NCBI RefSeq assembly: GCF_000812565.1
Contig: NZ_JTAM01000047.1
Coordinates: 20,262 to 84,261 of the forward strand
DNA: 64,000 nucleotides
Source of the DNA: Flammeovirga sp. OC4
GTDB taxonomy: Bacteria; Bacteroidota; Bacteroidia; Cytophagales; Flammeovirgaceae
Reading direction: 5' to 3'
Numbering within the stretch: position 1 is the first letter of the stretch; each line of letters begins with the position of its first letter. Below the pieces are notes generated by a model. The model did no database searches, was not told the DNA's origin, and saw only the letters and a list, made by a program, of their open reading frames with translations. The position numbers were made by a program, and so were the translations under genes. Of the stretch, positions 38,166 through 48,404 are shown in pieces.

Positions 38166-41100
38166 ATGATAAGAAAACGACAACACATCATCACATCATT
38201 TATAGTCAAAAAAATACTGACTTTACTACTCTTATATCTTGTAACAGGGTGTTATCATTCTGCAAATTATGATGTAGTGCAATCCGATTTTGTACATCCA
38301 AAAGACAACAATACCTTATGGTGTTATTGGTACTGGATCAACGATGATATTTCAAAAGAAGGCATCACCAAAGATTTGGAAGCCATGAAAAAAGCAGGGA
38401 TAGGAGGAGCCTTGATTGGTAATATCAATCCCGCCCGAAAGGATGGAAAAGTACCCATGCTGAGTGAAGAGTGGTGGTCACACATGGTACATGCCGTAGT
38501 GGAAGGAAAACGTATCGGGGTGGATATTGGTGTGTTTAATTGTCCAGGTTGGAGTCAAAGTGGAGGACCTTGGGTCGATGCCACGAAAGCCATGCGTTTT
38601 TTGACTTACAGTGAAACAAAAGTAACGGGAGGGAAGTTGATTTCTATTCCATTACAACAGCCTCAGAAAGAATTTCAAGATACTCATACACTTGCCTTCA
38701 AATCTTTAACATCAGAACAAAGAAACACTCATTTTATCACTACTAAAGTAAAAGCGAATTGGGATGATGTAGAGGTGAATTTACTGACTGATGGAGATAT
38801 AAATGCAGAAACAAGCTTTGAACCTAAAGGAAAACAACCTTTAGAAATCACCTTCAGTTTAGAGGAAGAAATTGAAGCACAATCCATCGCTATTGCACCC
38901 AGTAAACCTTTCAAATGCAACATTGAATTATTGGCAATTGTGAATGGAAAAGAAGAAATCATAAAGACATTTCATTTTGACCGCTTTCGTATGACTGCCA
39001 ACGTAGGTCCAATTAAAAAAGGAGCCTATGCTACTGTCTTTCCGAAGGTGAAAGCAAAAGAATTCAAACTAAAATGCACCAATTTTCGGACGCATAGAAA
39101 AGCAGGTTATGGCTTTGCTGAAATTACTATTTCAGAGGCTCCAGTGCTTGAAGAATATATTGAAAAACAGTTAGGGAAAATGCATACAACCCCTAAACCA
39201 AAATGGGATACTTATATTTTCGGCAAGCAATCTGAATTACCTTCAGCTCAAATAAGGTTAACATCTGATGAAGTCATTGACGTTAGTGAATTTTTGGATG
39301 AAAAGGGGCATTTAAATTGGGATGCACCTGAAGGAGAATGGACGATTCTTCGTTTTGGGATGACACCGACAGGAACTAAAAATGCACCTGCTGCGCCACA
39401 AGGTGTAGGGTATGAAGTTGACAAAATGAATGCAGAATTAGTACAGTATCATTTTGACAATTTTGTAGGTGAACTATTAAAACGTATTCCAGAGGAAAGT
39501 AAATCAGCTTTCAAATATGTGGTGGCAGACAGCTATGAAATGGGTTCCCAAAATTGGACGGATAATTATGCTTCAGTTTTTAAAGAAAAATATGGTTACG
39601 ATCCTATAAAATATTTACCCGTTCTTTCGGGTAGAATCGTTGGAAGCGTAGAAGAGTCAGAGCGTTTTTTATGGGATTTAAGACGAGCTGTTGCAGATGA
39701 TGTAGCGTATGAATACGTTGGTGCAATGCGTAAAGCAAGTAATAAACACAACCTGCAAACATGGCTGGAAAACTACGGACATTGGGGATTCCCGAGTGAG
39801 TTTATGATGTACGGCGGTCAATCAGATTTCATCGCAGGAGAGTTTTGGAATGAAGGTACACTAGGAAATATTGAGTGTAAAGCGTCTTCCTCAACGGCAC
39901 ACACTTATGGAAAAAATAGAGTGTCTGCAGAGGCTTTTACGTCTTCAAGAAAAGCATATCTTAGACACCCTGCTCTTCTCAAAAAACGAGGTGATTGGGC
40001 TTTGACAGAAGGAATTAATCACTTTGTACTTCACCTATATATCCAACAGCCCGATGATAATAGAAAGCCAGGAATGAATGCTTGGTTTGGGACAGAATTC
40101 AACCGTCATAACACCTGGTTTAGCCAAGCAGATACTTATTTTGACTATTTGAGAAGGTGTCAGCATTTACTTCAGCAAGGGAATTATGTAGCCGATGTCT
40201 GTTACTTTATCGGAGAAGATGCACCTATCATGACGGGAGGAAGAACACCCGAAATCCCTAAAGGATACGCTTATGATTATATCAATGCAGAGGTGATTAT
40301 GAATCGACTTTCTGTAAAAGATGGACGCTTTGTATTGCCGGATGGTATGTCTTATAAAGTGATGGTTTTGCCTCCTTTCAAAACAATGCGACCAAAGTTA
40401 TTAGCCAAAATAGAATCTCTAGTTAAAAAGGGAGGTATCATTCTAGGACCAAAACCCGAACAATCACCAAGCTTAGAAAATTATCCTGATTGTGATAAAG
40501 AAGTAAAAGCGATTGCGGATAAAATGTGGAGTGGGAATTATTCAGAGGGTAAAATGTCGGTGGATTATGGAGCAGGAAAAATCATGGATGGTTACGAGTT
40601 ATCAGCCATTTTTGAAGCAATCAAATTGCCTAAAGATGTCGCTTACGCTGAAACGGATCCCATACTTTGGACTCATCGAAAAACGGAAAACAGAGACATC
40701 TATTTTATTACAAATCAAAGTGATGAGACATTAGAAATAACTCCTGAATTCAGAACAAATAAAGACTTAAAACCACAACTATGGGATGCGATAAATGGTG
40801 AAATCAGAGGTTTGCCTCAATACGAAATTACATCTACAGGAATAAAAGTCCCCTTAAAGTTAGAGGGAGCTCAAAGTGCATTTATCGTTTTTTCCGAAGT
40901 ACCTTATCAAGGAAAACAAACTTCAAACTTTCCTAAATTCCAACAACTAACAACGTTGGATGGATCCTATAATGTGGATTTTGAAAATAAAGAGATTGGA
41001 CCAAAAGAATCGGTAGAGTTTGATGAATTACAAGATTGGTCTAAATCAGAAAATGAAAAGATAAAGTACTATTCAGGAACTGCGACCTACAAGAAAAGCT

Positions 41101-41429
41101 TCACTTTGGCAGCAATTCCAAAAGACCAACAGGTCTATCTCAATTTGGGAAAAGTGGCCGTCATGGCGAAAGTCAAACTCAATGGAAAAGACTTAGGCGG
41201 AGTATGGATCGCTCCTTACCGATTGAAGATTACAGAGGCCTTAAAAGAAGGTGAAAACCAGTTAGAAATAGAAGTGATAAACCTTTGGAGAAACCAATTG
41301 ATTAGAGATAAAGCAAGACCTGAGGAGGAAAAATATACTTGGCTTGTGATTGATAAAATTACATCCAAATCTCAATTACAGCCATCAGGCTTGTTGGGTT
41401 CAGTTGAGATAGAGGTCGCGGAATATTGA
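38166..41429 (+). CDS. GH106 family alpha-L-rhamnosidase
   Basis: 1087-residue lipoprotein ('YLVTGC-YHS'). Typical GH106 opening: 'WCYWYWINDDISKEGITKDL' followed by 'GVDIGVFNCPGWSQSGGPWV'. A large TIM barrel with inserted beta-domains follows, and the C-terminal jelly roll ends 'LQPSGLLGSVEIEVAEY', characteristic of the family. The enzyme removes terminal alpha-L-rhamnose, the main neutral sugar of ulvan once desulfated. Full length for the family. A second GH106 gene lies downstream, separated only by a sulfatase remnant. Confidence 0.88.
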   Translation: MIRKRQHIITSFIVKKILTLLLLYLVTGCYHSANYDVVQSDFVHPKDNNTLWCYWYWINDDISKEGITKDLEAMKKAGIGGALIGNINPARKDGKVPMLSEEWWSHMVHAVVEGKRIGVDIGVFNCPGWSQSGGPWVDATKAMRFLTYSETKVTGGKLISIPLQQPQKEFQDTHTLAFKSLTSEQRNTHFITTKVKANWDDVEVNLLTDGDINAETSFEPKGKQPLEITFSLEEEIEAQSIAIAPSKPFKCNIELLAIVNGKEEIIKTFHFDRFRMTANVGPIKKGAYATVFPKVKAKEFKLKCTNFRTHRKAGYGFAEITISEAPVLEEYIEKQLGKMHTTPKPKWDTYIFGKQSELPSAQIRLTSDEVIDVSEFLDEKGHLNWDAPEGEWTILRFGMTPTGTKNAPAAPQGVGYEVDKMNAELVQYHFDNFVGELLKRIPEESKSAFKYVVADSYEMGSQNWTDNYASVFKEKYGYDPIKYLPVLSGRIVGSVEESERFLWDLRRAVADDVAYEYVGAMRKASNKHNLQTWLENYGHWGFPSEFMMYGGQSDFIAGEFWNEGTLGNIECKASSSTAHTYGKNRVSAEAFTSSRKAYLRHPALLKKRGDWALTEGINHFVLHLYIQQPDDNRKPGMNAWFGTEFNRHNTWFSQADTYFDYLRRCQHLLQQGNYVADVCYFIGEDAPIMTGGRTPEIPKGYAYDYINAEVIMNRLSVKDGRFVLPDGMSYKVMVLPPFKTMRPKLLAKIESLVKKGGIILGPKPEQSPSLENYPDCDKEVKAIADKMWSGNYSEGKMSVDYGAGKIMDGYELSAIFEAIKLPKDVAYAETDPILWTHRKTENRDIYFITNQSDETLEITPEFRTNKDLKPQLWDAINGEIRGLPQYEITSTGIKVPLKLEGAQSAFIVFSEVPYQGKQTSNFPKFQQLTTLDGSYNVDFENKEIGPKESVEFDELQDWSKSENEKIKYYSGTATYKKSFTLAAIPKDQQVYLNLGKVAVMAKVKLNGKDLGGVWIAPYRLKITEALKEGENQLEIEVINLWRNQLIRDKARPEEEKYTWLVIDKITSKSQLQPSGLLGSVEIEVAEY

Positions 41430-41473
41430 TTCATAAAACATTAAATAATTTGTGACAATCACTATTAAAAATA

Positions 41474-42003
41474 ATGCAAATAGAAACGACAAATATTATC
41501 CTGATGTTGGGTGTGATATTTAGCAAGATAAGTTGTGCTAACACTAAAGATACCAAACAAAAAATAAAAAAGTAACAGTTAATGCAAAGCCTAATATCAT
41601 TTATATTCTGGCTGATGACCTTGGCTATGGAAATGTAGGTTTTAACGGTCAAGAAAAAAAACACCAAATATCGATGACATGGCAAGTAATGGTATGGTGT
41701 TCACCAATCATTATACAGGTTCTTCGGAATGTGGTTTATCACGGGCTGTATTGATGACGGGTAAACGCACAGGACATTGTGTGGTGAGAGGAGATAGTGG
41801 GGGGTAGTAGAAAACCTTACTGATGGTGTACCCAATAAGCAAGGTTTTGACTATTTACCCACCTTATAAGAATGTCAAAATTAAAGGGGGAAAAGGTGAT
41901 TATCTAACCGATTTAATTTTGGGAAAAACGCTTGAATTGGTTGATACGATTTCCTCTCCATTTCCAAAGGTTCATTTCATACACATTTTCATGAAATTCA
42001 AAT
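41474..42003 (+). pseudogene. Decayed S1 sulfatase, N-terminal fragment
   Basis: Starts with a lipoprotein leader ('SKISC-ANT') and stops at TAA 41573 after a frameshift. Another frame then gives 'KPNIIYILADDLGYGNVGF' and 'CGLSRAVLMTGKRTGHCVVRGD', ending at TAG 41804. A third piece ('PNKQGFDYLPTL') and a last one ('YLTDLILGKTLELVDT') reach 42003. These are consecutive parts of an S1 sulfatase. The active-site motif has lost its proline (CGLSR). The central third and C-terminus are missing here; a C-terminal piece lies beyond the next gene. Confidence 0.8.
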
Positions 42004-42025
42004 AACAATTAGATATAAAAAGACT

Positions 42026-45000
42026 ATGATAAACGGTCAGTGTAAAAAAATAATTACAAAAGTAATATGCCTTGCATCGGTTTTTTTATTGATACTACTT
42101 TCCTTTAATATTCAGGCACAGCCTATTGAATTGCAAAAAAAGTATTTTAAAAATCCAAAGAATGAGTATAAACCATTATGCCTTTGGTATTGGTTAAGTG
42201 GTGAAGTCACAAAAGAAGGAATCACAAAGGACCTTGAAGGAATGAAAGCCGCTGGAATAAGGGGGGCTATTATGTTTGACCTTGGTGGGCATGTTTCTGA
42301 TGCAGGTAAGAATACATTGTTTAGTGATACATGGAATACGTTTTTTACACATTCCTTAAAAGAGGCAGAACGTTTAGGGCTAGATATTGGCGTACATAAT
42401 TCCCCTGGTTGGTCAGGTTCTGGAGGACCTTGGGTATCTGTAAAAAACTCAATGAAAAAGACGGTGCATCTTTCAAAGGAAATCATTGGGGGACAGTTGG
42501 TTGATATAATATTAGAGCGACCAAAACATTATAAAGGATTTTATGAAGACATTTTTATTTTTGCAGTAAAAGGGCATGATTTAAAGACTATTACGGCACA
42601 AGAAACTTCTGGAAGTGGTAAGGGTGAAGAGTGGGCAAAACAAATTGACCAACTTTCACCAGATTTAAGTATTCTAACCAAAGAAGATATTATTGATTTA
42701 TCAGAAAAGCTTGATGGGGATAGACTTTTGTGGAATGCTCCTAAAGGAGAATGGACGATTTTACGTGTTGGATATACTAGCACTGGAAGGAAAAATAGAA
42801 CGGCTAGAGCCTGTTTTGGTTCAGGGCTTGAACCTGATAAATATGATACCACTGCTATAGGTAAAGCATTTTATGATGGAATATGTGGACATGCTATCAA
42901 GTTGGAGGAATCCAGTGGAACAAACTCTTTTAAAGACATCTTTATGGATAGTTGGGAAATTGGTTATCAAAACTGGAGTGAAGTATTACCCCAAGCGTTT
43001 AAAAAGAGAAGGGGCTATGCTATGGACAAATATCTGCCTGTATTGGCAGGTTACATAGTTGATTCACCTGAGGTTTCAAGAAGGTTTCTTTGGGACTGCC
43101 GTCTGACGTATGGGGAATTAATAACTGATAATTATGCTAAAACCATGTTGAAGTTATCAAACAAACATGGTAAAAAATACATGGTTGAGCCTTATCGTTC
43201 GGGTGGTTTTCATTCATTTGATTACGGTATGCAGACCGACATTGTAGTCAGTGAATTTTGGAAAGGTGGACACAATTTAGAACGAGTTAAAAGTGTTGCT
43301 TCGATAGCTCATGCTAGAGGTGTGAAAGAGCATAGAAGTGAAACATTTACGACCAATTATTTTAATGGAGGTTGGCGTGACCATCCTTGGCAATATAAAA
43401 TGATAGGAGATTTGGCGTTCTGTTCTGGTGTAAACAGTATGTCTTTTCATGCTTCTGCACATCAGCCATATCCAGACAATATTGTACCTGGTATGAGTAT
43501 GGGTCGTTGGGGAGCAATGATAGGACGTAAGCAAACATGGTGGCCTATGGCTTCGGAATATATGAAGTACCTTACACGATGTCAATACTTGTTGCGTGCA
43601 GGTGATTTTGTGGGGGATGTCCTTTTTGTTACTCATGAACATTTGCCGAATTCAGACATAAAGACATATCCTGAATTGAAAAATGCAGGTTATGATTATG
43701 ATATTATTAGTCCAAATTTTTTTATGGATAGTACAACGGTTAAAAATGGAAAAGTATACCTTTCAAGTGGTACATCTTATAAATTAGTAGTATTCCCAAA
43801 TACAAAATGGGTTACGCCCAAATTCGTGAAATGTATTGATAAAACCGTTAGGAGTGGAGTGCAGACTATTGGTTTTGATTATCAAAAATCGCCAAGTCTT
43901 ACAAATTATCCCGAAAGTGATAAAAAGGTTAAAGCTATCAGCCAAAAATTAATTTTAGATGTCAAAAATGGAGTCCTTCCCAATTATCATATAGCTCATC
44001 AGCCGATAGAAGTGCTTACAAAATTGGGAATAAAAAAGGATTTTGAGGTGAAAAATGTAATTCCTGCTGATGCTCAAGTTAACTATATACATCATCGTAT
44101 TTCAGGTAATAGCGTATATTTTATAGCCAATCAATCTCCTAAAAGAGTTCGTGGAAATTTTTGTTTCAGGGTGACTAAAGGACTACCATCTTTATGGAAC
44201 CCTGTTGATGGTATGGTTAAAGAGGTATATGCTTATTCACAAAGCAAAGGCATCACTGATATACAACTTGAAATGGAGCCGTGGCAATCATTTTTTATTG
44301 TTTTTGAGTCTGAAAACGAGCAATCTCCTTATTTTACAAAAATAGCATCTGATAAGCCGACTCAAGAGTCAACTCAACCAAAGTTGGAGTTATGTAAAGC
44401 CGTAAGAGGAAAAATCTTTAATCCTGACCCTAAGCATAATCAAGACATAACATCTGAGCTAACTTCCATGATAACAGATAACTCTTTATCGGTTAAAGAT
44501 GTACCGGGAAAAGGAAAGCTGATGATTATGCACTACAAAATTAACAATGAAATGATGTATTATATGCGTTGGGCAAATGAGGGAATATACTTAGATGCTG
44601 GAGATGCAGAAGCTAAATCATTGGGGTCAGAAATAAATATGCAGAATGGTAAACCAGTGTTGTCTGCTTGTGAATCTGGTAATTATATACTCGAAAAGCC
44701 CGATGGTACATCTTTGACAGTGACCATACCAGAATACGAAAACGAAATGGAGTTTATTTCTCCTTGGGAAGTGTTTTTTCAAAAAAATAAAGGAGTTGAT
44801 ACGACTTCTATCACTCTTGATACATTAATGAATTTGTCGGAACATTCGGATTTTAATATCAAACATTTCTCAGGTATACTTACTTATGAAACTAGAGTAA
44901 AAATTCCAAAAAGTTTTATCAAAGGTAATACAGGTATTAAACTAGAATTTGAAAATATAGCAAATATTGCATCCGTTGAGATAAATGGAGTGGATTGTGG

Positions 45001-45328
45001 TGTAGTTTGGGCTAGACCTTATACCATAGATATATCAAATGTAGTGAAAAAGGGTGAAAATACTTTTGTTATCAAGGTTGCTAACTCATGGTCAAATCGC
45101 TTGATTGGAGATGAATATTTTCCAACAGAAATAAAGCAAAATGCTGAAGGAGCAACAATAGGAGCTATTCCTAATTGGGTCAGAGAAGGTAATCTAGAGA
45201 ATAGACCAGTCAAAGATCGAATTGCTTTTACTTCAAATCGTTTTTATACAAAAGAGGATTCATTACCACCGTCTGGTCTGTTTGGAAAAATCGTGTTAAA
45301 AAAATGGGTCACTAAAATAATTCATTAA
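42026..45328 (+). CDS. GH106 family alpha-L-rhamnosidase, second copy
   Basis: 1100 residues with signal peptide ('FNIQA-Q'). Shows the GH106 opening 'LCLWYWLSGEVTKEGITKDL' and 'LDIGVHNSPGWSGSGGPWV'; the C-terminal jelly roll ends 'LPPSGLFGKIVLKKW'. It is clearly diverged from the 38166 enzyme, so it may prefer a different linkage or a sulfated or branched rhamnoside. It lies exactly between the N- and C-terminal fragments of a broken sulfatase, which suggests it was inserted or recombined there. The downstream gap contains the sulfatase tail and a convergent AraC gene. Confidence 0.88.
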   Translation: MINGQCKKIITKVICLASVFLLILLSFNIQAQPIELQKKYFKNPKNEYKPLCLWYWLSGEVTKEGITKDLEGMKAAGIRGAIMFDLGGHVSDAGKNTLFSDTWNTFFTHSLKEAERLGLDIGVHNSPGWSGSGGPWVSVKNSMKKTVHLSKEIIGGQLVDIILERPKHYKGFYEDIFIFAVKGHDLKTITAQETSGSGKGEEWAKQIDQLSPDLSILTKEDIIDLSEKLDGDRLLWNAPKGEWTILRVGYTSTGRKNRTARACFGSGLEPDKYDTTAIGKAFYDGICGHAIKLEESSGTNSFKDIFMDSWEIGYQNWSEVLPQAFKKRRGYAMDKYLPVLAGYIVDSPEVSRRFLWDCRLTYGELITDNYAKTMLKLSNKHGKKYMVEPYRSGGFHSFDYGMQTDIVVSEFWKGGHNLERVKSVASIAHARGVKEHRSETFTTNYFNGGWRDHPWQYKMIGDLAFCSGVNSMSFHASAHQPYPDNIVPGMSMGRWGAMIGRKQTWWPMASEYMKYLTRCQYLLRAGDFVGDVLFVTHEHLPNSDIKTYPELKNAGYDYDIISPNFFMDSTTVKNGKVYLSSGTSYKLVVFPNTKWVTPKFVKCIDKTVRSGVQTIGFDYQKSPSLTNYPESDKKVKAISQKLILDVKNGVLPNYHIAHQPIEVLTKLGIKKDFEVKNVIPADAQVNYIHHRISGNSVYFIANQSPKRVRGNFCFRVTKGLPSLWNPVDGMVKEVYAYSQSKGITDIQLEMEPWQSFFIVFESENEQSPYFTKIASDKPTQESTQPKLELCKAVRGKIFNPDPKHNQDITSELTSMITDNSLSVKDVPGKGKLMIMHYKINNEMMYYMRWANEGIYLDAGDAEAKSLGSEINMQNGKPVLSACESGNYILEKPDGTSLTVTIPEYENEMEFISPWEVFFQKNKGVDTTSITLDTLMNLSEHSDFNIKHFSGILTYETRVKIPKSFIKGNTGIKLEFENIANIASVEINGVDCGVVWARPYTIDISNVVKKGENTFVIKVANSWSNRLIGDEYFPTEIKQNAEGATIGAIPNWVREGNLENRPVKDRIAFTSNRFYTKEDSLPPSGLFGKIVLKKWVTKIIH

Positions 45329-45382
45329 TATTTCTCTAAAAAGATGTAATCGTAGAAGTTATAATAAAACATATGTCACTGC

Positions 45383-45466
45383 CGTCATGTTTGGAATTGT
45401 TGCTGTAAATCATAACCCTAAAGTGAAGATTTGTAGCCAATAGGTTTATTCCAAACACGCTCTAAT
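45383..45466. repeat. Possible small family-2 MITE relic
   Basis: CATGTTTGGAAT at 45386-45397 and ATTCCAAACACGCTCTAAT at 45448-45466 face each other and match the terminal motif of the 58395 element. The left end is poorly conserved, so it is a relic at best. It sits between the GH106 stop and the sulfatase C-terminal fragment. Confidence 0.4.
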
Positions 45467-45531
45467 CATTAAACACTGGTAATTCTGATAAAAATGAAAA
45501 TTTATAATATGCAGGAGTGAAAAATACTTAA

Positions 45532-45747
45532 TTAAAGCTAGATGGAGATTGGAAGCTTCATTATTATTTTGAAAATGATGAAGTAGAACTTTACAATTTA
45601 GCCGAAGATATTGGAGAGAAAAACGACCTTGCTTCAAAAGAGATAAAGAAAAAAGAGGGACTTTTGAAACAACTAAAAAAATGATGGCATAAAACAAAAG
45701 CTCCGATTCCTACGGAGTTGAATCCTGAATATATCCAATTGAGGTAA
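45532..45747 (+). pseudogene. Decayed S1 sulfatase, C-terminal fragment
   Basis: Reads 'LKLDGDWKLHYYFENDEVEL' then 'YNLAEDIGEKNDLA', the standard end of an S1 sulfatase, has one internal TGA, then 'WHKTKAPIPTELNPEY' to the final stop. With the fragment at 41474-42003 it probably comes from one ancestral gene now interrupted by the GH106 gene. No start codon or upstream coding continuity remains. Confidence 0.75.
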
Positions 45748-45864
45748 GGGAAAGAGAAAAGGTATTTTAGAACATATTGAATACAAATTTCAAAAAGATT
45801 CTCTTTTGATTCGTATTCAACATGTTCTAAAATAAAAAGATATCAAGGCTTGGTAGTTCAGTCT

Positions 45865-46746
45865 CTATTGTCTGCTCTTTTTTCGATATTGCTGTGGGGT
45901 ATACCCAGTCTTTTTTTTAAATAAACGGTTAAAATACATATCTGAGTCAAAACCTAGTGAAAAAGCTATTTCTTTTTGGGTTTGGTTGGTTTCTAATAGG
46001 ATCTCTTTTGACTTTTCGATTTTCAATTGCAAGTAATATTGAAGAGGGGAAGTACCTGTTTGTTTTTTGAAATCAATTCTGAACTTTGAATAGCTTACGC
46101 CCAAATCATCTGCTATTTTTTGTAAATCTATCGATTTATCAATCCTTTTATACATTAGGTGTTTTGCATAACCAACTATAGTGTTAAAATACTTATCATT
46201 GTTGTTGCTTTGTTGAATATTATATGATTCGGCTATTAGTTGCATACAAATACCAGAAGCTAAACGTTGGTACCCAAAGGGTTCATTATGAAATAGTTTG
46301 AATAGCACATCAAAATAATTTAGCATAGATGTTCTATTGCATTTTTGAATGATAGGCTCTTCGACTGAAAAAAAGCCATTATTCATAAAAGCTTTGGCTA
46401 TATTACCTGAAAAACCTACCCATTGCTCGTTCCATCCTGTTTTTTTTGAAGGTTTGTATCTGTGCCATACATCAGGAAATAACAGAAAGGCATCACCAGC
46501 ATTAATCTTTTTTTCTCCTGTTGCTTTACTTTCAAAAACTCCTTCACCTTTTGTAATCATTACAAGGTGGTATTCATCAAGAATACGTCCTTTTTCCCAA
46601 GAGAACATATACTTACTTGGGTGTCCTTTACTTGGGTATTCTGAGTTAGGTTTAATTTTGTTGTTTCCAATATTGTTAATGTAAAAGCCCCATTTTTTAT
46701 CATTTTCAAATAGTACCATATATCTATGGTTATCGTTTTTTTTCAT
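45865..46746 (-). CDS. AraC family transcriptional regulator
   Basis: 293 residues. The N-terminal cupin-like ligand-binding half includes 'GDAFLLFPDVWHRYKP'; the C-terminal ~100 residues hold the two helix-turn-helix motifs of AraC/XylS proteins ('LQKIADDLGVSYSKFRIDFK' and 'KEIAFSLGFDSDMYFNRLFK' then 'KKTGYTPQQYRK'). It is transcribed divergently from the isomerase and RhaT genes, the usual arrangement of a sugar-responsive activator with its targets. Rhamnose or an ulvan oligosaccharide is the likely effector by analogy with RhaS/RhaR, but this is inferred from neighbours. Confidence 0.85.
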   Translation of the reverse strand: MKKNDNHRYMVLFENDKKWGFYINNIGNNKIKPNSEYPSKGHPSKYMFSWEKGRILDEYHLVMITKGEGVFESKATGEKKINAGDAFLLFPDVWHRYKPSKKTGWNEQWVGFSGNIAKAFMNNGFFSVEEPIIQKCNRTSMLNYFDVLFKLFHNEPFGYQRLASGICMQLIAESYNIQQSNNNDKYFNTIVGYAKHLMYKRIDKSIDLQKIADDLGVSYSKFRIDFKKQTGTSPLQYYLQLKIEKSKEILLETNQTQKEIAFSLGFDSDMYFNRLFKKKTGYTPQQYRKKSRQ

Positions 46747-46947
46747 ATCAGATTGTGCAGTAAATATGTCAGATTGTTACTTTAATTACAATGGTTAACC
46801 CTTTATAATTGTACTTACAATAAACTCATAATCATTGATAAATAAATATATAGGAGGACTTTTAAAAGTAAGTAAAGGTTTAGAAGTACTCAAATTTAGA
46901 CTCTAAATTATATATAAATTTATAACAAAAAGTACAAAAATATATTC
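46747..46947. promoter_or_regulatory. Divergent control region, AraC regulator / isomerase-rhaT
   Basis: The 201-bp AT-rich gap between the divergently read regulator and isomerase genes must carry both promoters and the regulator's binding sites. I see AATTACAATGG near 46789 and TATAATTGTACTTACAAT near 46803 as possible half-sites, but no repeat strong enough to name an operator. Confidence 0.5.
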
Positions 46948-48372
46948 ATGAAAATAGTACAAACTAAAATTGGGTTATTTGGAATTGGTTTAGATACTTA
47001 TTGGAGTCAATTTGATGGATTGTATGACAGATTGGTAGGCTATCAGAACCAAATTGCAGAAAAAATACAGGATTTTGGAGCTGAGGTAGTCAATGTTGGT
47101 TTGATAGATACACCAGAGATTGCTAGAGAAAAGGCAGAGGTTTTAAAAAGAGAAGACATTGATATACTTTTCTTATACGTTTCGACTTATGCTTTATCAT
47201 CTACTGTTTTACCAGTTGTACAAAAGTTAAAGTGTCCAATTGTTATATTAAATATACAACCTGTAGCCTCTATAGATTATGAAAGTTTTAACGCCTTGGG
47301 TGATAGAGGTAAAATGACAGGAGAGTGGCTTGCACATTGTCAGGCTTGTTCCGTACCAGAGTTGGCTAATGTGTTTAATCGTTCGGGAATAGATTATGAA
47401 TTTGTAACAGGTTATTTAGGAGAGCAAGCTGTTTGGGATGATATACAAGATTGGGTAGATGCAGTACATGTTGCTTTGGTAATGAACAACAATAGATTAG
47501 GAGTCTTAGGACATTATTATTGTGGGATGTTGGATGTGTATTCAGATTTGACCAAACAGTCAGCTATTTTTGGAACACATGTAGAAATTTTAGAAATGTG
47601 TGAGGTTAAAAAATATCGTGATGCTGTAACAGTTAGGGAAATCGAAGAAAAGATAGAGGAGTTTAATAATACTTTTGAGGTTATTGAAACTTGTGAGCAA
47701 GAGGAGTTGGTACGTGCTGCAAAAACTTCAGTAGCATTAGATAAGCTTGTAACATATTATAATTTGGGGTCAATGGCTTATTATTATGAGGGTGAATCAG
47801 GTAATGAGTATGAAAATATTGTAACCTCAGTTATTGCTGGTAATACTTTATTGACAGGAAAAAATATACCTGTTGCAGGAGAGTATGAAGTGAAAAATGC
47901 TCAAGCCATGAAAATCATGGATGCCTTTGGGGTTGGAGGTTCATTCTCTGAGTTTTATGCAATGGATTTTGATGATGATATAGTTATGTTAGGACATGAT
48001 GGTCCTGCACACTTTGCTATAGCAGAAGGTAAGGTACAATTAGTGCCTTTACCAGTATATCATGGAAAGCCGGGGAAAGGATTGTCCATACAGATGACCG
48101 TAAAGCATGGAGCTGTTACACTATTGTCGGTTGTAGAAGGTAAAGATGATGTATTTTTATTGGTTGCTGAAGGGGAATCAGTTCAAGGTCCTATCCTTCA
48201 TATTGGTAATACGAATAGCCGTTATCGTTTTTCGATAGGAGCAAAAGCCTTTATCAACGAATGGTCTAAGCAAGGACCTTCTCATCATTGTGCTATAGGG
48301 GTCGGACATATTGGGGGTAAGCTTGAAAAGTTAGGAAAAATATTAGGCATACGTGTAGTACAAATTTGCTAA
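46948..48372 (+). CDS. L-fucose/L-arabinose isomerase-family sugar isomerase (candidate rhamnose isomerase)
   Basis: 474 residues with the fold of the L-arabinose/L-fucose isomerase superfamily: an N-terminal Rossmann-like part ('DILFLYVSTYALSS'), 'GVLGHYYCGMLDVYSD', and C-terminal metal-site segments ('GVGGSFSEFYAMDFDDD', 'MLGHDGPAH', 'HCAIGVGHI'). No signal peptide, so cytoplasmic. It is followed after 32 bases by rhaT and sits among rhamnosidases, so I infer it isomerises L-rhamnose (or another ulvan sugar) to the ketose. No RhaA of the classical family, kinase or aldolase is in the window. Confidence 0.7.
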   Translation: MKIVQTKIGLFGIGLDTYWSQFDGLYDRLVGYQNQIAEKIQDFGAEVVNVGLIDTPEIAREKAEVLKREDIDILFLYVSTYALSSTVLPVVQKLKCPIVILNIQPVASIDYESFNALGDRGKMTGEWLAHCQACSVPELANVFNRSGIDYEFVTGYLGEQAVWDDIQDWVDAVHVALVMNNNRLGVLGHYYCGMLDVYSDLTKQSAIFGTHVEILEMCEVKKYRDAVTVREIEEKIEEFNNTFEVIETCEQEELVRAAKTSVALDKLVTYYNLGSMAYYYEGESGNEYENIVTSVIAGNTLLTGKNIPVAGEYEVKNAQAMKIMDAFGVGGSFSEFYAMDFDDDIVMLGHDGPAHFAIAEGKVQLVPLPVYHGKPGKGLSIQMTVKHGAVTLLSVVEGKDDVFLLVAEGESVQGPILHIGNTNSRYRFSIGAKAFINEWSKQGPSHHCAIGVGHIGGKLEKLGKILGIRVVQIC

Positions 48373-48404
48373 TAAATTAGATTAAGAAAACAAATGAATT
48401 TGAG

